Source: Ichthyophis bannanicus (Eukaryota > Chordata > Amphibia > Gymnophiona > Ichthyophiidae). Taken from it: a stretch of 64,000 bases of DNA. The stretch spans positions 49,505,788-49,569,787 of the forward strand of contig CM066039.1 in the NCBI GenBank assembly GCA_033557465.1, given 5' to 3'. This document shows, piece by piece, positions 20,888 through 32,763 of this stretch. Position 1 is the first letter of the stretch. Each line of letters opens with the position of its first letter. The notes beneath the pieces were generated by a model. It was given only the letters and a program-made list of their open reading frames with translations. It did not search any database and was not told the DNA's origin. Made by a program: the position numbers and the translations under genes.

Positions 20888-22619
20888 AGCTATGAGGCCT
20901 GGTGCTGCTGCCCTGAGTAAGGCTGGTAGGGCCCGACCTGGTGATAGCCCTTTTTCCTCAGGAAAAAGGGCTTTTCCCCCAAGGATTTTTTCTTGGGGAG
21001 GGTCGAGGTCTTCCTGGACAGCCTTTGCTGGGTCACCACCTTGGCCTCGATTTCAGCCACCTGGTCGGACATCGGCTTTGCGAACAAGTTCTTGCCATTG
21101 TATGGGAAATACAGCAGCTTTTCTTGCACCCACTGCTTGAGGTAACCATGCCTGGCACCAGGCGCCAATGCCAGTGGCTGCCACCCTGGCCACAGACTTG
21201 AACCTGTCGTAGGCTGCCCTAGAGAGGAATTTGGAACAGTCCCGGAAGCCTGCTGCCAGGGAGTGGAATCTCTTCAGGGGTTCCCTGGCAAGGCCCGCTG
21301 AGAACCCGAGAGCTCCTGAATCAGGCCTTTTAGGTACATTCCCATGGACAGTTTGTATGCCTGAATCCGGCACCAGAGCATGGCACCCTGGTAACACTTG
21401 TAGACCAGGGCATTGAGGGCCCGGGCCTCTCCACCAGGGGGAACCGAAGAGTAGGTTTTTGGCTCTTCATTTTCTGCATTGAGGATTCCACCACCATGGA
21501 GCTGTGGGGGAGTTGCTGTATATGGAACCTGGGACCCTTCCGGACATAGTAGATAGTGTCCAGGTGCCAATGACCACCATCACCGAGACTGGGGTTTCCC
21601 ACATCCTGAGGAGTAGCATCTCAAGTATGGGTGGAACTGGCATCGTGAGAGTCTCCTTGGGAGGAAACTCATATTGCATGATCTCAAGTTCCTCAGTGCG
21701 CGGATCCGACTCCGTCTGGACCGAAAGAGCCTGGGCCATGTCATGGACGAAGTCGTGAAAGGCTACATCCTTAGGCAGGGAATGGCGCAAAGGCTCTGGG
21801 ATAGAGGGCTCAGAGGGGACATCCCTGTGCTGGGAGGTCTCCGGAGAGGCCTCATCCTCTGTTTCCCATTCAGATCCCGAGGACATTGAGGAATCAGCCT
21901 TGGGGGCAGCCCCGAGGAACCAGGGCCGTCCGGAGAATCTGGGGTCGGACTCCCGAAAACTCTCCGGGAAGGACCTGATCCTCGAGGAGCATGACCAAGA
22001 CCTCGATCAATGCCGAGGACTTACCCAAGGCTGATGGCGCTCGGTGCCCAGCTCAATGCCCGGGGACTCCCCCAAGGTTGTGGGGGCCCAGTGTCAGGGC
22101 CAATGATGCTGGAAAACCAGACATCAATGCCTGCTGCAAGGCCAGAATGGAGAAGACGCTCTGCTCCATAGCCGCCATTTTGGACTTGAGGCCTGATGGC
22201 TGTGCAGCCCTCGGCGTGGACACTGAGGGCCTCGGGTCCAATGCCGGCACTCCGGAGAGTGGGTCCTTGAGGAGGACTATAGATTCACAGGTCCTGGCGC
22301 AGTCTCCACTGGCTGAGGATTCCTGTCTCAAGACTTTCTGATGGCGCTGCTTGGAGTTGTCCGAGTTCCAGTGCAATACTTTGCTAGGTTTCATCGGAGG
22401 CACCTCAGCATGCTTTGGTACCTTTTTCTTTTTCTTGGGAGGATCCAGGGCCGCGCCAGTGGAGCCGCCGCTGCGAGACTCCAAGGACGCCCGGACCTCA
22501 TGGGAAATGCCAGCTTTGGGGCTCGGCGATGGGGAGGCTGGGGCAGAGTCAGATCTCAGAAACAGCTTCCCCTGCAACTCTGATCGCTTTTTGTTTGTTT
22601 TGGGGGTCATGCTTGGCAC
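20888..22619 (-). pseudogene. DIRS ORF1 (gag-like), broken
   Basis: The N-terminal 188 codons are open from 22,619: a low-complexity basic start (PPKKKKKVPKHAE) and a Ser/Pro-rich linker. A later frame from 21,886 has the conserved DIRS gag block VAFHDFVHDMAQALSVQTES through MQYEFPPKETLTMPVPPILE. Another holds AAYDRFKSVARVAATGIGAW, and the C-terminus reads GKNLFAKPMSDQVAEIEAK then KKPFFLRKKG-like basic sequence, ending at 20,890. The product would bind element RNA. The breaks are old. Confidence 0.7.
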
Positions 22620-22949
22620 TTGTCACAGGTGGAGCTGTCATGGTCTGGGCCCAGGCAGTGAAGACAGCAGTCATGGGTATCAGTAACTGAAATAGTCTGA
22701 CTGCAGCGGTCGCATTTCTTGAACCCACAGGGAGTTATGGTAGGAGAACACCCGGCTGGGGTTGACAACCCCTGGGTGAAAAATGGCGCGAAGGCTGGTC
22801 GAGGTAAAAAAGGAAAGGAGAGCCGAGGACGGCACTAAAGGTGCCGCCTTGAGGCGGGAAGAGAACTGATATGCAAACTGGAGATTTGAAGGATTTTAAG
22901 AACTTTTTCCAGGGAAGTAGAGGATTACGTCCGTTGCACTCCATGGAAA

Positions 22950-23122
22950 AAAAGACACTGAACAAGATGGCACCCTTGGGCGGGAAGGGAACCACGCATG
23001 CATGGTAGCATTCCCAAAGACTTTCTTTAAAAGCTGGGGAAATGCTCCACACTGAGCTCCGTTGGTGCCGACGTCACCCATATATGAGAACTGACTTCCT
23101 GCTTGTTCCTGGAGAAGAGGAA
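22950..23122. repeat. DIRS right inverted terminal repeat
   Basis: The complement of this segment reads from CTCCAGGAACAAGCAGGAAG through ATATGGGTGACGTCGGCACC and GGAGCATTTCCCCAGCTTTT to CCATCTTGTTCA, parallel to the left terminus. Differences are scattered, indicating age. Confidence 0.8.
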
Positions 23123-23139
23123 TATTATTCATCTTAGAA

Positions 23140-26094
23140 ATTCTGCTCCAAATATTGGTGTTCATAGACACCAATATTAATCTGATTAAAAATTCTGTGC
23201 AGAATGATATTGCTCTTATGCACCGCCTAGCATTCCAGCACAAGCACATTTCCTTTGTCATTTTGTATTCAGCGCTCTCTTCAGCAAAATCAGAAAAAAA
23301 GATGCAGGGTCCGTGTGCTCAAGAAACAAGCATAAATTCTTCACCAGCAATTGCCGCAGACCAATGAGCTAATACTTAAAGTGCCCTTAGGGTTGGCTCT
23401 GGCCAGTTGACATCCCTAGAAATAAGGGTCATGGATACACACGTGCAGTCTCTTTCTCACCACATGGCACTGATTTAAAAATAATTTGAGCTGAGATATC
23501 GGCTATATGTATCCTGATGAAATGGTCTGGGCCCAGATTGCTGAGGTCTAGAAGGTTGCTACCCTGCTCTCCTCTCATCTCCCTGCCAGAATCTAGGGCT
23601 TGGAAGCAGAAGAACATTCTAGTGTTAAGAAAGCGAGTGGTGATTTATTTTTGTCATTCATGAAAAGTGGCTGTGTCTCATGGTGCAGAGACTTTCTACC
23701 ACTTACTCCCACTGAGAGCTGATTCCAGTGGAAAGGACACCGTAGCACATTGCATGGATCTCCTGGCTGATGACTCACTAAAAACCAGCACAAAGATTAG
23801 ATTAGATTTCTTCTATCAAATCAGAATTCATTATAACATAAGAAGCACGCTTTTCTTTCTCATCTTCAACACCTTCCCCCACCGTCACTTTTACTTATTA
23901 TTCTGATGGTAGCAGTTTGCGGATTAAAAGTAAACCATCTGCTCATGAATTCTCCTACCTAAATAGTGAAGTGAAGTGAAGCGGAAAAGCATAGAATTAC
24001 CCAGCTCAGAAATGATAGCACTTCTAGCTACACAGGGCCAGCGCCCTTGGTCTCGCACGCAAAGGCTGCAAAATCTGTTCCTGTCCGCATAGCTGTGAGA
24101 GATCAGGGGGCAGGGAGGAGTGGAGGTAGGAGCTGGAAAGGGTATACACTCCCTTCCTGCACTACTGGGGTGGCAGAAAGAAGCCTCCGTCCTGCTCTTC
24201 TCAACTTGGGTCCCGACTGGCACTTTAAACTACTATGGGCTATGGGCTTCCTGCTCGATTCGGACCTCAAGTCGGGTTCTGTGTGACAAAGGAGGAAGGG
24301 GCAGCTCAAGGTGCCACTGCTCTGCTCTTCCTAATGTTGGCCCAGATTGTTATTAGAAGGATCAGCAGGGAGAAGGGGTGAGGATTGGCAGGGGGCTGGG
24401 AAGGAGATTGATAGGGTACGCTGTTGTTTGTGAAGGGAGGTGGTCAGAAACAGAGTACTGACCGCTGGATTCCTCAGAAGCATAATTCCCCATAAACTGT
24501 ATCGATTCGTGCCTAACTCTACTCCATCCTCCAGAGTATCACAAAACTAGTCCGCACCCCTGAGGCCCTCTTTATTCTACACTCCCTCAAGGTGCTCTCG
24601 TCCTCCTGCCCTGGTCAGTTCTCCCTATCTGAGTTCCATCAGCTAAGAAGGTGCAGCACCTGGATGTGAGCACCTAAGTCCAGTGTGCATGTGGTCACAG
24701 GGTCTACAGTGGCTCTTCCTGCATGGGGTCTTTGTTAGCAAAAGAAACTAGTATGAAGGGTAATGTGGAACCCGTGCATAGGAAGCAGAATGGTGTAGGC
24801 CACCTGTGCCATGGCCTGATCAACATTTTGTCCCACATTGCATCAGCAACTAGGGAACCTGGGGGTAAGCAGAGGTTAATTTGTTTGGCCCTTCCAACCA
24901 AAAAAGTGTTCTCCTACCCCGAGCCTATGATCACACAAACATGCATTTTACAGGCCCCAAGTTCACCCTGAGGGTGGTCACTCGTAGCTGCCAGAGCCAC
25001 AATAGGGAAAATTGTGGCAAGCGATTGTACGTATGTCGGGAGTCAAGGAATGGGGAGACATCTCAGAGGGTTGACAGAGTCAAGATTGGGTTGGCAGGAA
25101 GTGGTTTTAAAGAATCAGGACCTAGGTTGGGTTTGAAAGGTCAAAGAAGAGCTGGAGCTTGGTGTTTCTTGCAGCCTGGGTGGGAAAGAGATGGACAGAG
25201 GTGTAAGTGTGAATGTAGGAGAGAGTGAGAGAGAAAGAGAAATGGCTTCCGTGCTAGGTGGGGATACTGAGGATACTGCTTCCTTCCAGCTTTCCTCCAT
25301 TTCTTTCATATCTCTCCCTGGCCCTGGATCCCTTTTTCAGATTTCACATCTTCCCTCCCTCCCACCACCTCCTCCAATATCCTCATTCCCGTTTCTATTC
25401 TTCCTCTCTTTCTATTTCCTATCCTCCTACCTAGGCAATATCAGGGATTATCTAGGATATTATTCAACTTGTTGGGTCTCTGGAGACCCAACAGAAATCT
25501 TTAGCTGCTACCCCATGTTGGGATGGAGGGCTCGGAGTGTCAGATTGAACTGATTTGGATTGCGTGGGCTGGAGAAAGGAGGAAGTGGTTCTGACTGGGG
25601 TAGCATCAGCTCCTGAAAGCTACAACAATCACTCTTTCAGAGGCAGAAGGGTGAAAGGTTGTTAGGCCAGACCTGGAAGAGGGGATAGAGCAGGATTTCT
25701 CACACTTCTCCTTGGGACCACACTAAGATCTCTTTTTTGCTCACTCCAAAAGCCTCTAGAAAGTACCAAAGACATTATCCAGATTCTTAAAAAAAGTCAT
25801 AATAAACTTTAATTTTATGAACTAAAACAAAATGTAAGTTGCTATGCCTATGTATGGAAACTTGTGAATTTTCTAGCTCTTGTTTCAGCTGCTTCAGGAA
25901 ACTGGAAGTTGTTCTTAGGACCATATACATCTGATATGTTGCAGGCAAAAGAATATCTGAGGATCAGACAGTAATGGGGACTTTGATTTTGCTCACCCTC
26001 AATACAGGGAAAAATGTACCTGCACTGTTAAAGCATATCTGGAGGCCTGCAAACCATCTAAATGGTTTGAATATCCCCCAAAATAAGAAATATC
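23140..26094. other. Unassigned sequence
   Basis: The flank to about 23,260 includes ATGCACCGCCTAGCATTCCA, an inverted counterpart of TGGAATGCGAGGTGGTGCAT at 17,320 on the other side of the DIRS element. Purine-rich (25,205-25,245) and pyrimidine-rich (25,290-25,440) tracts follow. No gene or family is recognised. Confidence 0.35.
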
Positions 26095-26302
26095 CTCTAG
26101 TGCAGGGGTGTTAAACTGCAATCCTGGAGGTCTGCAAACCATCAAGTTTATAGGCTATCCTTAATGAATATTCATGAGAAATATTTCCATGCACTGCTTC
26201 CACTTTCTGCAGACATATTGTATGCAGATTCATTAGTGATCTCTTGAAAACCAAACTGGTTTGCAGCTCTCCAGGACTGCAGTCTGACACCCTGCTCTAA
26301 TG
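26095..26302. mobile_element. Palindromic hAT-type MITE, copy 1
   Basis: Body 26,103-26,294 (192 bp). Terminal inverted repeats are CAGGGGTGTTAAACTGCAAT and, as the complement of the right end, CAGGGTGTCAGACTGCAGTC. They continue inwards as TCCTGGAGGTCTGCAAACCA against TCCTGGAGAGCTGCAAACCA. It is flanked by an 8-bp duplication with one mismatch, CTCTAGTG and CTCTAATG. CAGGG termini and 8-bp duplications are hAT hallmarks. Confidence 0.85.
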
Positions 26303-26904
26303 CTGTCGATCTTAAATAGTTACTATAGCTTAGACAACCTTAGCACCAGGATTGTAGCACCTTCACAGCTGCTATGAGCTGTCTGCGTTATCATAAAACA
26401 TAAATCAGCACTCCTGGGGGTAATTAGCAATTGGAGGTTGGATCAAACAAATTAAAGTTCTAAGGAAATGTTGCCATAAAAAACTGTTCTTACAGCTAAT
26501 ATTTTCCAGTGTACATTTTTACTGCCCAGTCAATTAGCTAGGAATATACACGCCTCTGTGCGTGGGTAGTGGGCAGAAGAGGTTAGGGGTATCATATATA
26601 AGGATAGACGTCCGGAAGAACCTTGAGATCTGCTCTAAAAACCGATGTGGATGAGCTGCTAATTTCTCAGTAAACCAGAACATTTTTGTGAGTGGCTTAT
26701 CTTATCTCCCATCAGTAGGACAGTTCACCTCTAACCTTGTGCTTTGCAACGGGCTGAGGAACATACACAGAAATGTGGGCTGCAGCTAATGGAAATAACA
26801 ATGTGTTTCATAGCACTGGGATTCATCTGATTGGTTAACTGGGACCACAGAGCCTCCAATAGTTATGCTGTAAACTCTGGGAATATTAATTAAATACATA
26901 CCTT
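26303..26904. other. Unassigned sequence
   Basis: No coding potential or family recognised between the hAT MITE and the L2 copy. Confidence 0.35.
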
Positions 26905-27815
26905 AGCACAGTATGGGCATAGCAATAGACCAACAGCTGAACTTTCAGCCACACATAAAAAGAACAACTACCTCCGTCTATCATAAACTAAGAACCCTGA
27001 AACATCTCCGCCCCTACTCTCTCCATAATTATTCCGAACTGTCTGCCAGGCTATGATTACACCCGTGCTGGATTATTGTAACATCATTTATCAGAGCCTA
27101 CTTAAACAAACCCTCCAACCTCTACAGATGGCGCAGAATACTGCGGCGCAAATAATCTTTGGAGCCCACATTACCCCCACACTTATACAGCTACATTGAT
27201 TTCCCATCACTGCCAGAATCAGATTCCAGGTGCTTAGCACAATATTCAAAATCTTACACAAGGAATCCGCCAACTGTTCCCAGACTCTTATCTCCAACAT
27301 CAAGAGTGAAAGGTTATATAGAAATTCCATCCTCAACCTATTCACAATCCCGATTCAGAAGATAAAGAGCAAGTAGTCCATTTGCAATTGAGCCTTCACC
27401 CTATTCACCCCCTCATTATAGAACTCCTTATCCTCAACATTAAGAAGATACTCAAACCTGACTGAATTCAGGAAAAAGCTAAAAACATTTCTCTTTCAAG
27501 AGGAATACTGCGCAACCTTGGACCTTGGGACTCAACTACCCTAGAAACATATTGTCAACCAATCTTTAGTCCAACATCCTGTACAAATGCATAAATGATG
27601 AATATTGACAAACTCTCACCTACACTAACACTGGAAATAGTTCAAAGTTCAGTGCATGTTATTTTTATATTGTTATACTATTTTAGTTCCCTGTACAACA
27701 GTGTGCTTTCTAAGACCCTATTACATTGTTGGTTAACTGTAAATCGCTTTGAATGGTAGAAAGGCGATGTAAAAGTAAGCTTAAATAAATTAATAAACTA
27801 AATAAATACTAAAGC
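26905..27815 (+). mobile_element. L2-type LINE, 3' 0.9 kb
   Basis: 5'-truncated within the RT thumb: IAIDQQLNFQPHIKRTTTSV, then after a frameshift MITPVLDYCNIIYQSLL, LQMAQNTAAQIIFGA, FTLFTPSLYNSL and EFRKKLKTFLFQEE, which is the standard L2 ORF2 C-terminus. The 3' UTR has TGTAAATCGCTTTGAATGGT AGAAAGGCG and ends in an AATAAA-like tail at about 27,812. It is a broken pseudogene. Confidence 0.85.
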
Positions 27816-29399
27816 GTGGTAGCTGGGAGCATGGTTTTTTAGTGCAGTGCTAATGCACATTTTGGCCACATGGTAGCCAGGAGCAGACTGCCAACATGTG
27901 GCTGCACAAAAAACTACACACTACCTGAGCAGCATGTGAATAGGCAGGGTTAGGGCAGAATTGGGGTGGAGGGTGGGCGGTAGCAACCACACACGATTGG
28001 TGCGACTGTGCTAGTGGTGCATCCGGGCTTGAAAGATGTCACTAGCATGGGTGCAGCCAATTGTCATATTCTGATCAGGTGGTAGTTGAAGCCACCTTGC
28101 TAGCGCACCATCAATGTGCAGTCAGGGCACGAACAGCAAATGGTTAAAACCCTGAATCATCCCACACATATACCATCATGGACAACGTTGGATGGCAATG
28201 TCCAGAAGTGAACCAGAGGTTGCGTGGCATTGGTATCTGACGGGGAGCATGTTGCGGCTGCCATGGTCACCAAACTAGGGCCTGCAGTACATGAATGTCC
28301 CTGCTGGGACTCGGGAGAGTGTGTACACATCTCCGTGCACAGCAACATCTGTCTGGAATGGATGATGGTCACATCTGCATATGCACTGGATAGATGTGGG
28401 AGGGTTGCTGGTGTGATGAGCTGTGGAGGAGTTGGGAGATAGGGCCTGTGCTCAATGAAACAGAAAGATCAAACGGCTTTGCTAGGAAGGCACACGGCAG
28501 AGCACATTTGGAGGCAAGGCATACAAATGAGGTATTGCAACAACTGGCAAAATGGAGGTTTGGCACCAATATGTGCTGTCAGATCTCCATGGAGACATGT
28601 AGCAGTGCATTTGTGCACCTGGGGGGTTATTCTGGTGCCATGGACCCTGTTTGCACGGACAGATGGCCCCTCACCCTGCCTATAGGAGAACATGTCTTTG
28701 GCCTACTGGCTAAGAGAAGCTATCTGCTTAGCAAGGGGGGGGGGAGGGGTTCCACAAACCTGAGGAGCTGTTGTTAGCTACCAAGGGCCCGTGGGCCTTC
28801 ATTTCCCTGAGAACTAGGGTGCTGCAGTTGGGAACCACTTGGGGTTGCTTGTTTCATGGGGTGTATAGGGTATTCTGTGGCATCTCTCCACAGCTCCTCC
28901 TACCATCCCTGAAAGGGGTGAGTGTGCCATGTGGTGGGCCAAGAGAGCCCATTTGGACACTGTGGCACACATGTGACAGAAGGGATGGATAGTGGGATGC
29001 CCCCTTATCTATATGACCACTGTGTTGGTCCTATTGTTCCACAGGCTCTAGCACTCCCCTTCTCTCACATAGGACAAGCACTCTTAAATGGAAAAGTTAA
29101 TAGGCAAGATGTAGGCCCACACCAGCGGCCTGTCCACTGCAATCTAGGTAATTGGGCACCCTGGGTACCTTAGTGTGAGAGGGGTTCATACATCCATTCC
29201 ACATGGTGATCACTGCTGCCACCCTGTCTGTACCCATACGGGGCCCCCTGCTCATTCAGATACTGCATTTGCACTTTATTTCCAGAAAGGACTGCAGCAC
29301 GGTCTCTATGCATGCATTTGCATTCCCTGATTTGCATGCCCCATCCCCTTGCACTTTGGCCCATTGCTCTGAGCTGTGTACAGGACGTGTCTATTCCCA
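27816..29399. other. Unassigned, GC-richer sequence
   Basis: Contains GTGCAGTGCTAATGCACATT (an inverted-repeat word) at 27,841 and a G tract at 28,733. Overlapping 60-127-codon frames occur on both strands with no recognised domain. It may be an internal part of a longer Harbinger relative leading into the copy at 29.4 kb. Confidence 0.3.
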
Positions 29400-29992
29400 G
29401 GCCAGCCCTCTCTATCCTTCACTGGCTTAGACGGGGGCAGGAGGGGGCATTGTGGAGGCAGATTGAGGGTGGGCAGTGGGTGGTCCGAGGCCCCAGACGC
29501 ACAAAGTCAATTCTGAAGTCAGCTCTGTATGTCTGGGACCTCAGATCTAGATGAGTGACTTATTCCACCGTGGAGTCCTCCTGAACGTCAGAAGGCGGCA
29601 GGCCCAGGCAATGGCAGAGAGGTGAGGGGGTACAGGGGGTTCCCCACAGCCTGACTCTGGCCATGGAAGGCCAGATCGGGGGTCGGGCTGTGGGGAACGA
29701 AGATTGTGGTTGGCGGCCGGGGATCGCAGCTCCTAAATGGAGCCGCAGTGCCATGGCAACAGGACACCATGGCACCGCGGCTCCATTCAGGAGCCTGACT
29801 GAGTTAGCCGGGCAGGGGTCTGTACATGCAGGCAATCTGAATCAGGTCCCAGCCTGCACATACAGGCCCAGACCTGATTCTGATCCCGCAGGGCACGTCT
29901 AGCCGCCACGGGATTAGAATCGGGTCTGCCTCTGTGCGTCCCAATTCCAATTGGGCACACGGGGCCTGGACGCACACATTAGAATGTGCCTC
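29400..29992 (+). mobile_element. Harbinger-like non-autonomous element, copy 2
   Basis: Shares ordered blocks with copy 1 (11,491-12,204): GTGACTTATTCCACCGTGGA, CCATGGAAGGCCAGATCGGG GGTCGGGCTGTGGGGAA, CATGGCAACAGGACACCATG and GATTCTGATCCCGCAGG. The right end, TTAGAATGTGCCTC followed by TAT, matches the terminus of the other copies. The left terminus is not visible and 29,400 is only where similarity becomes clear. Confidence 0.6.
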
Positions 29993-30164
29993 TATGAGTC
30001 CTATTAACAGAGTAGGAGCCCAGGTATTGCTATCTGATATCTCTGCAGGGGTTTGGTAGCCTACTGCTGGCCATAACATTGCATTGGCAGCAAGCAAGTG
30101 CCAGGGGCACACAACAAATGCCTTCGCAGTACACATGTGTTACAGTCCTGTTTGCCCTACTATT

Positions 30165-30325
30165 GTTAGAGCCATATCTAGCTACTATTACTACTAATCA
30201 TTTATATAGCACTACAAGGCATACACAGCACTGTATAGAGACATATACAGTAAGAGACGGTCCCCTGCTCATCAGAGCTTACAATCTAGGCAAGACAGAC
30301 AATACAATAGCTGAGGTCTAGAATA
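30165..30325 (-). mobile_element. LINE 3' tail of the TAG-microsatellite family
   Basis: The complement reads ACTGTATAGAGA-type words in the order GTAAGCTCTGATGAGCAGGG, CTCTTACTGTATATG, CAGTGCTGTGTATGCCTTGT, AGTGCTATATAAATGATTAG, AGTAATAGTAG. It is the same 3' end as at 440-545, 42,003-42,105 and 61,020-61,110. Only the untranslated end is present. Confidence 0.75.
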
Positions 30326-30534
30326 TGTCTAGGAGAATTGTAAGGAGACACATAGTTGGAGAGCAGGAGACTAAGCAGATCAGGATCCAAGAGCAGGAAG
30401 TTTAGTGCGGCAATACTTCCCTACTGTGGCTGCGTCCCCCTGCTTGTACCACAGGTGCCACACCCCCTCCACGGTAAATATGCATTTGCCCTGTGCTAGT
30501 CTCAACACTTTAGTAAACATGCCCTTTAAATTGA

Positions 30535-30640
30535 AAGGCCTCCAGGGACAGAGACATATCTACCATTCCTTAATGGAACTTGCCTTGAATGACTACTGGA
30601 AAGGCAAAAGCTAAATAAAATAAATACATACAGAATTAAA
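30535..30640 (+). mobile_element. Short L2-type 3' tail
   Basis: CTTGCCTTGAATGACTACTG GAAAGGCAAAAGC followed by TAAATAAAATAAATA is the end of an L2-like element. The next L2 begins directly after it, at about 30,653, so one LINE landed at or beside the A-rich tail of another. Confidence 0.6.
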
Positions 30641-30652
30641 TAAGATACACAA

Positions 30653-31852
30653 GGTTCCTCTTTGTCATCATTATTATTCAACATCTACATGCAACCCTTA
30701 TGCAACATTATCAGGTCCTTCAAAGTCAATTATATGATCTATGCTGATGATGTCTTATTATATATGCCATTCTGCATTGATAAGATGAATCTCACCACCA
30801 TATCCAACTGTTTTAACGCCATCTCAGACTGGCTACTGACTCAAAATCTCAGAATCCAGAACAAGAAAACAGAGGTACTTTTCATCTCAAGAAACCCCAA
30901 GTTCACACCACCTACATTCCTTGAAGTCCATGATGCTAAGTTGCAAGTAAAACCCCACATCCGTTATCTTGGTGTTACCCTGGATCAGAATCTAGACATG
31001 AAGACCCACATAGCCAACACTGTAAAGGCAATTTATTTCAAGATTCGCTCCCTTAGACACCTTCGCCAACTAATTGATCCAGATGATTTCCGTACTGTCT
31101 ACCAGGCTTTAATTATCCCACACTTTGACTTCGCAAATTGTATACTACAGGGGCTCCCCCAATCAACCCTCAACCCTCTTCAACTAGCATTAAACAGTGC
31201 TGCAAGAGTGCTCTTCGGGGTACCAAAAAGAGAACATGTAACACCTCTCCTGAAACAATTACACTGGCTCCCTATCCAAGCGAGAATCACCTTCAAGACC
31301 CTGCTACTAGTCTTCAAAGCTCACAAAGGACCTGCTCCCTCCTCTCTTTCAGAGTTGATACAACCTATCCCCTCCAACAGGCTTAGAAGAACCTCGGAAC
31401 TAAACATGCTTAAAGTTCCAAAAGAATCCTTAAAATACATCTCTGCAACTGTGAACCGATCATTCAGCTTATGTGCTCCAAAACTGTGGAACACCCTCCC
31501 ACCACACATTAGGGCCATCTCTGATATCCCCCAGTTCAAAAAGGCCTTGAAGCATCACCTTTTCATCAAATACTTTCCAGAGAACACAATAACACAAGTT
31601 CATCCAAATAGCTCTAATCCCGTTCCTATCTAACAAGATACCTTTTCATGTAATATTACTATCATATGTATATAGTTCAATGTCTATTATCCTTTGTTAC
31701 AATTACCCCGGTTTTCCAAGTTTTTCTTCCTGTTCCATGTAAAAACAGATATATGTATCTTATCTGATGTTTTGTAGTTCTATGTAAACCGCGCTGATAA
31801 TAAATAGTGCGGTATATAAAAATGTTAAATAAATAATAAATAAATAAATACA
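30653..31852 (+). mobile_element. L2-type LINE, 5'-truncated, open RT tail
   Basis: Starts inside RT motif B (SLSSLLFNIYMQPL) and runs through the ORF2 stop at 31,633 to a 3' UTR with GTAAACCGCGCTGATAATAA ATAGTGCGGTATATAAAA and a TAAA-repeat end. It is the best preserved LINE of the L2 group in the window: about 1.2 kb without frame damage. Confidence 0.9.
30662..31633 (+). CDS. L2 reverse transcriptase C-terminal half, intact frame
   Basis: A 323-codon open frame. Residues 27-30 are YADD, the catalytic motif C of the polymerase palm (both Asp kept). Further motifs are IQNKKTEVLFIS, HIRYLGVTLDQNLDM (motif E region), IIPHFDFANCILQGLPQSTL, LQLALNSAARVLFG, PLLKQLHWLPIQARI, CAPKLWNTLPPHIR and FKKALKHHLF. 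The apparent start Met is internal: the fingers and most of the palm are missing through 5' truncation, so the product cannot polymerise. The lack of stops suggests recent insertion or low decay. Confidence 0.85.
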   Translation: MSSLLFNIYMQPLCNIIRSFKVNYMIYADDVLLYMPFCIDKMNLTTISNCFNAISDWLLTQNLRIQNKKTEVLFISRNPKFTPPTFLEVHDAKLQVKPHIRYLGVTLDQNLDMKTHIANTVKAIYFKIRSLRHLRQLIDPDDFRTVYQALIIPHFDFANCILQGLPQSTLNPLQLALNSAARVLFGVPKREHVTPLLKQLHWLPIQARITFKTLLLVFKAHKGPAPSSLSELIQPIPSNRLRRTSELNMLKVPKESLKYISATVNRSFSLCAPKLWNTLPPHIRAISDIPQFKKALKHHLFIKYFPENTITQVHPNSSNPVPI

Positions 31853-32763
31853 ATTGGGAAGTACTGCCCTAGTAAAGGGATGAGATGGAGTGAGGGTAAG
31901 AAGGCATTCCAATAACCTCTAACTCTGAGAAGGAGTCTGCTTGAGACACTAGGCTGCTGGGAATAAAGATCCAGGAATATCCTGCACTAACGCTGTGCTG
32001 ACAGGCTGGTGCTAAGGTGTTGTTTATCTTTGCTCTTTGAGTTGGTACAGTTGTCAGAATCTACTGTTTTGCTTTGATTGTTGCTGCTCATTGGCTCTTC
32101 TCGATAGCTGCCACCCTAGGTGACCACCTAGTCTTGCCTAATGGTGTGCTGGGAGAGAGGTGAAAATTGCAGATTGTCAATGGATGGCCAAGCAACAATC
32201 ATCTTTGTGCCTTGACTAAGTGGATTAGAACCAAGTAGAAATTGTTCAGTAATAGTAAAAGACATCTATAGGATTATTTGGATTCTGAGGAGGACCCAAA
32301 AACGAAGGCAGGCATCGCTAATAGTTGTTATGGCATTATAGAAAAACAGTCAAAATACTTGATGGATAAAAATGTATTTATTTTGACTGAACTATAAATT
32401 GACTCGTAAATATTTTTCTGATTTTTTGATCTCTTCTTCTGATCATCACTTGAAGTAAAGAGAGTTGTTTTGGGGCCAATCAACCTGTGTTGCTTGCTGC
32501 AAATTATTTCAGGAACATCAGAAGTGCCTTTTACCAGCTCCCACCAGTAGGGCTTTGAACTATGAACTCTTCCTATGCAGCATGACCCAAGAATTCTACT
32601 TATATGTAACATATAGTGCCTGGGTTGAAAAAATCAGTAGTAACTAATTTTCCATAAGCATCCTTACTCTGAAGACCCTAAGATGAGAAATTTTTCACTT
32701 ACTTTCACTTTGTATTTATATTGGCTCTGATAACGGCTAAAAACCCCAATATTGAACACTGCT
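31853..32763. other. Unassigned sequence
   Basis: AT-rich, no coding signal, no recognised repeat. Confidence 0.4.

Larger units (their letters stand above)
17345..23122 (-). mobile_element. DIRS-type tyrosine-recombinase retrotransposon
   Basis: A 5.8-kb element with gag-like ORF, RT/RNase H and tyrosine recombinase on the minus strand, bounded by inverted terminal repeats, with an internal complementary region at about 17,640-17,760. This is the diagnostic DIRS1 architecture: integration goes through a circular intermediate via the recombinase instead of an integrase, and gives no target duplication. All coding regions have frameshifts or stops, and the RT active-site first Asp is Glu. DIRS elements are abundant in amphibians. 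Confidence 0.9.

Noticed and set aside
28157..29173. Overlapping frames as a possible Harbinger Myb-like protein
   Set aside because: I could not match any Myb or nuclease motif; frames on both strands are of similar length, so there is no coding asymmetry.
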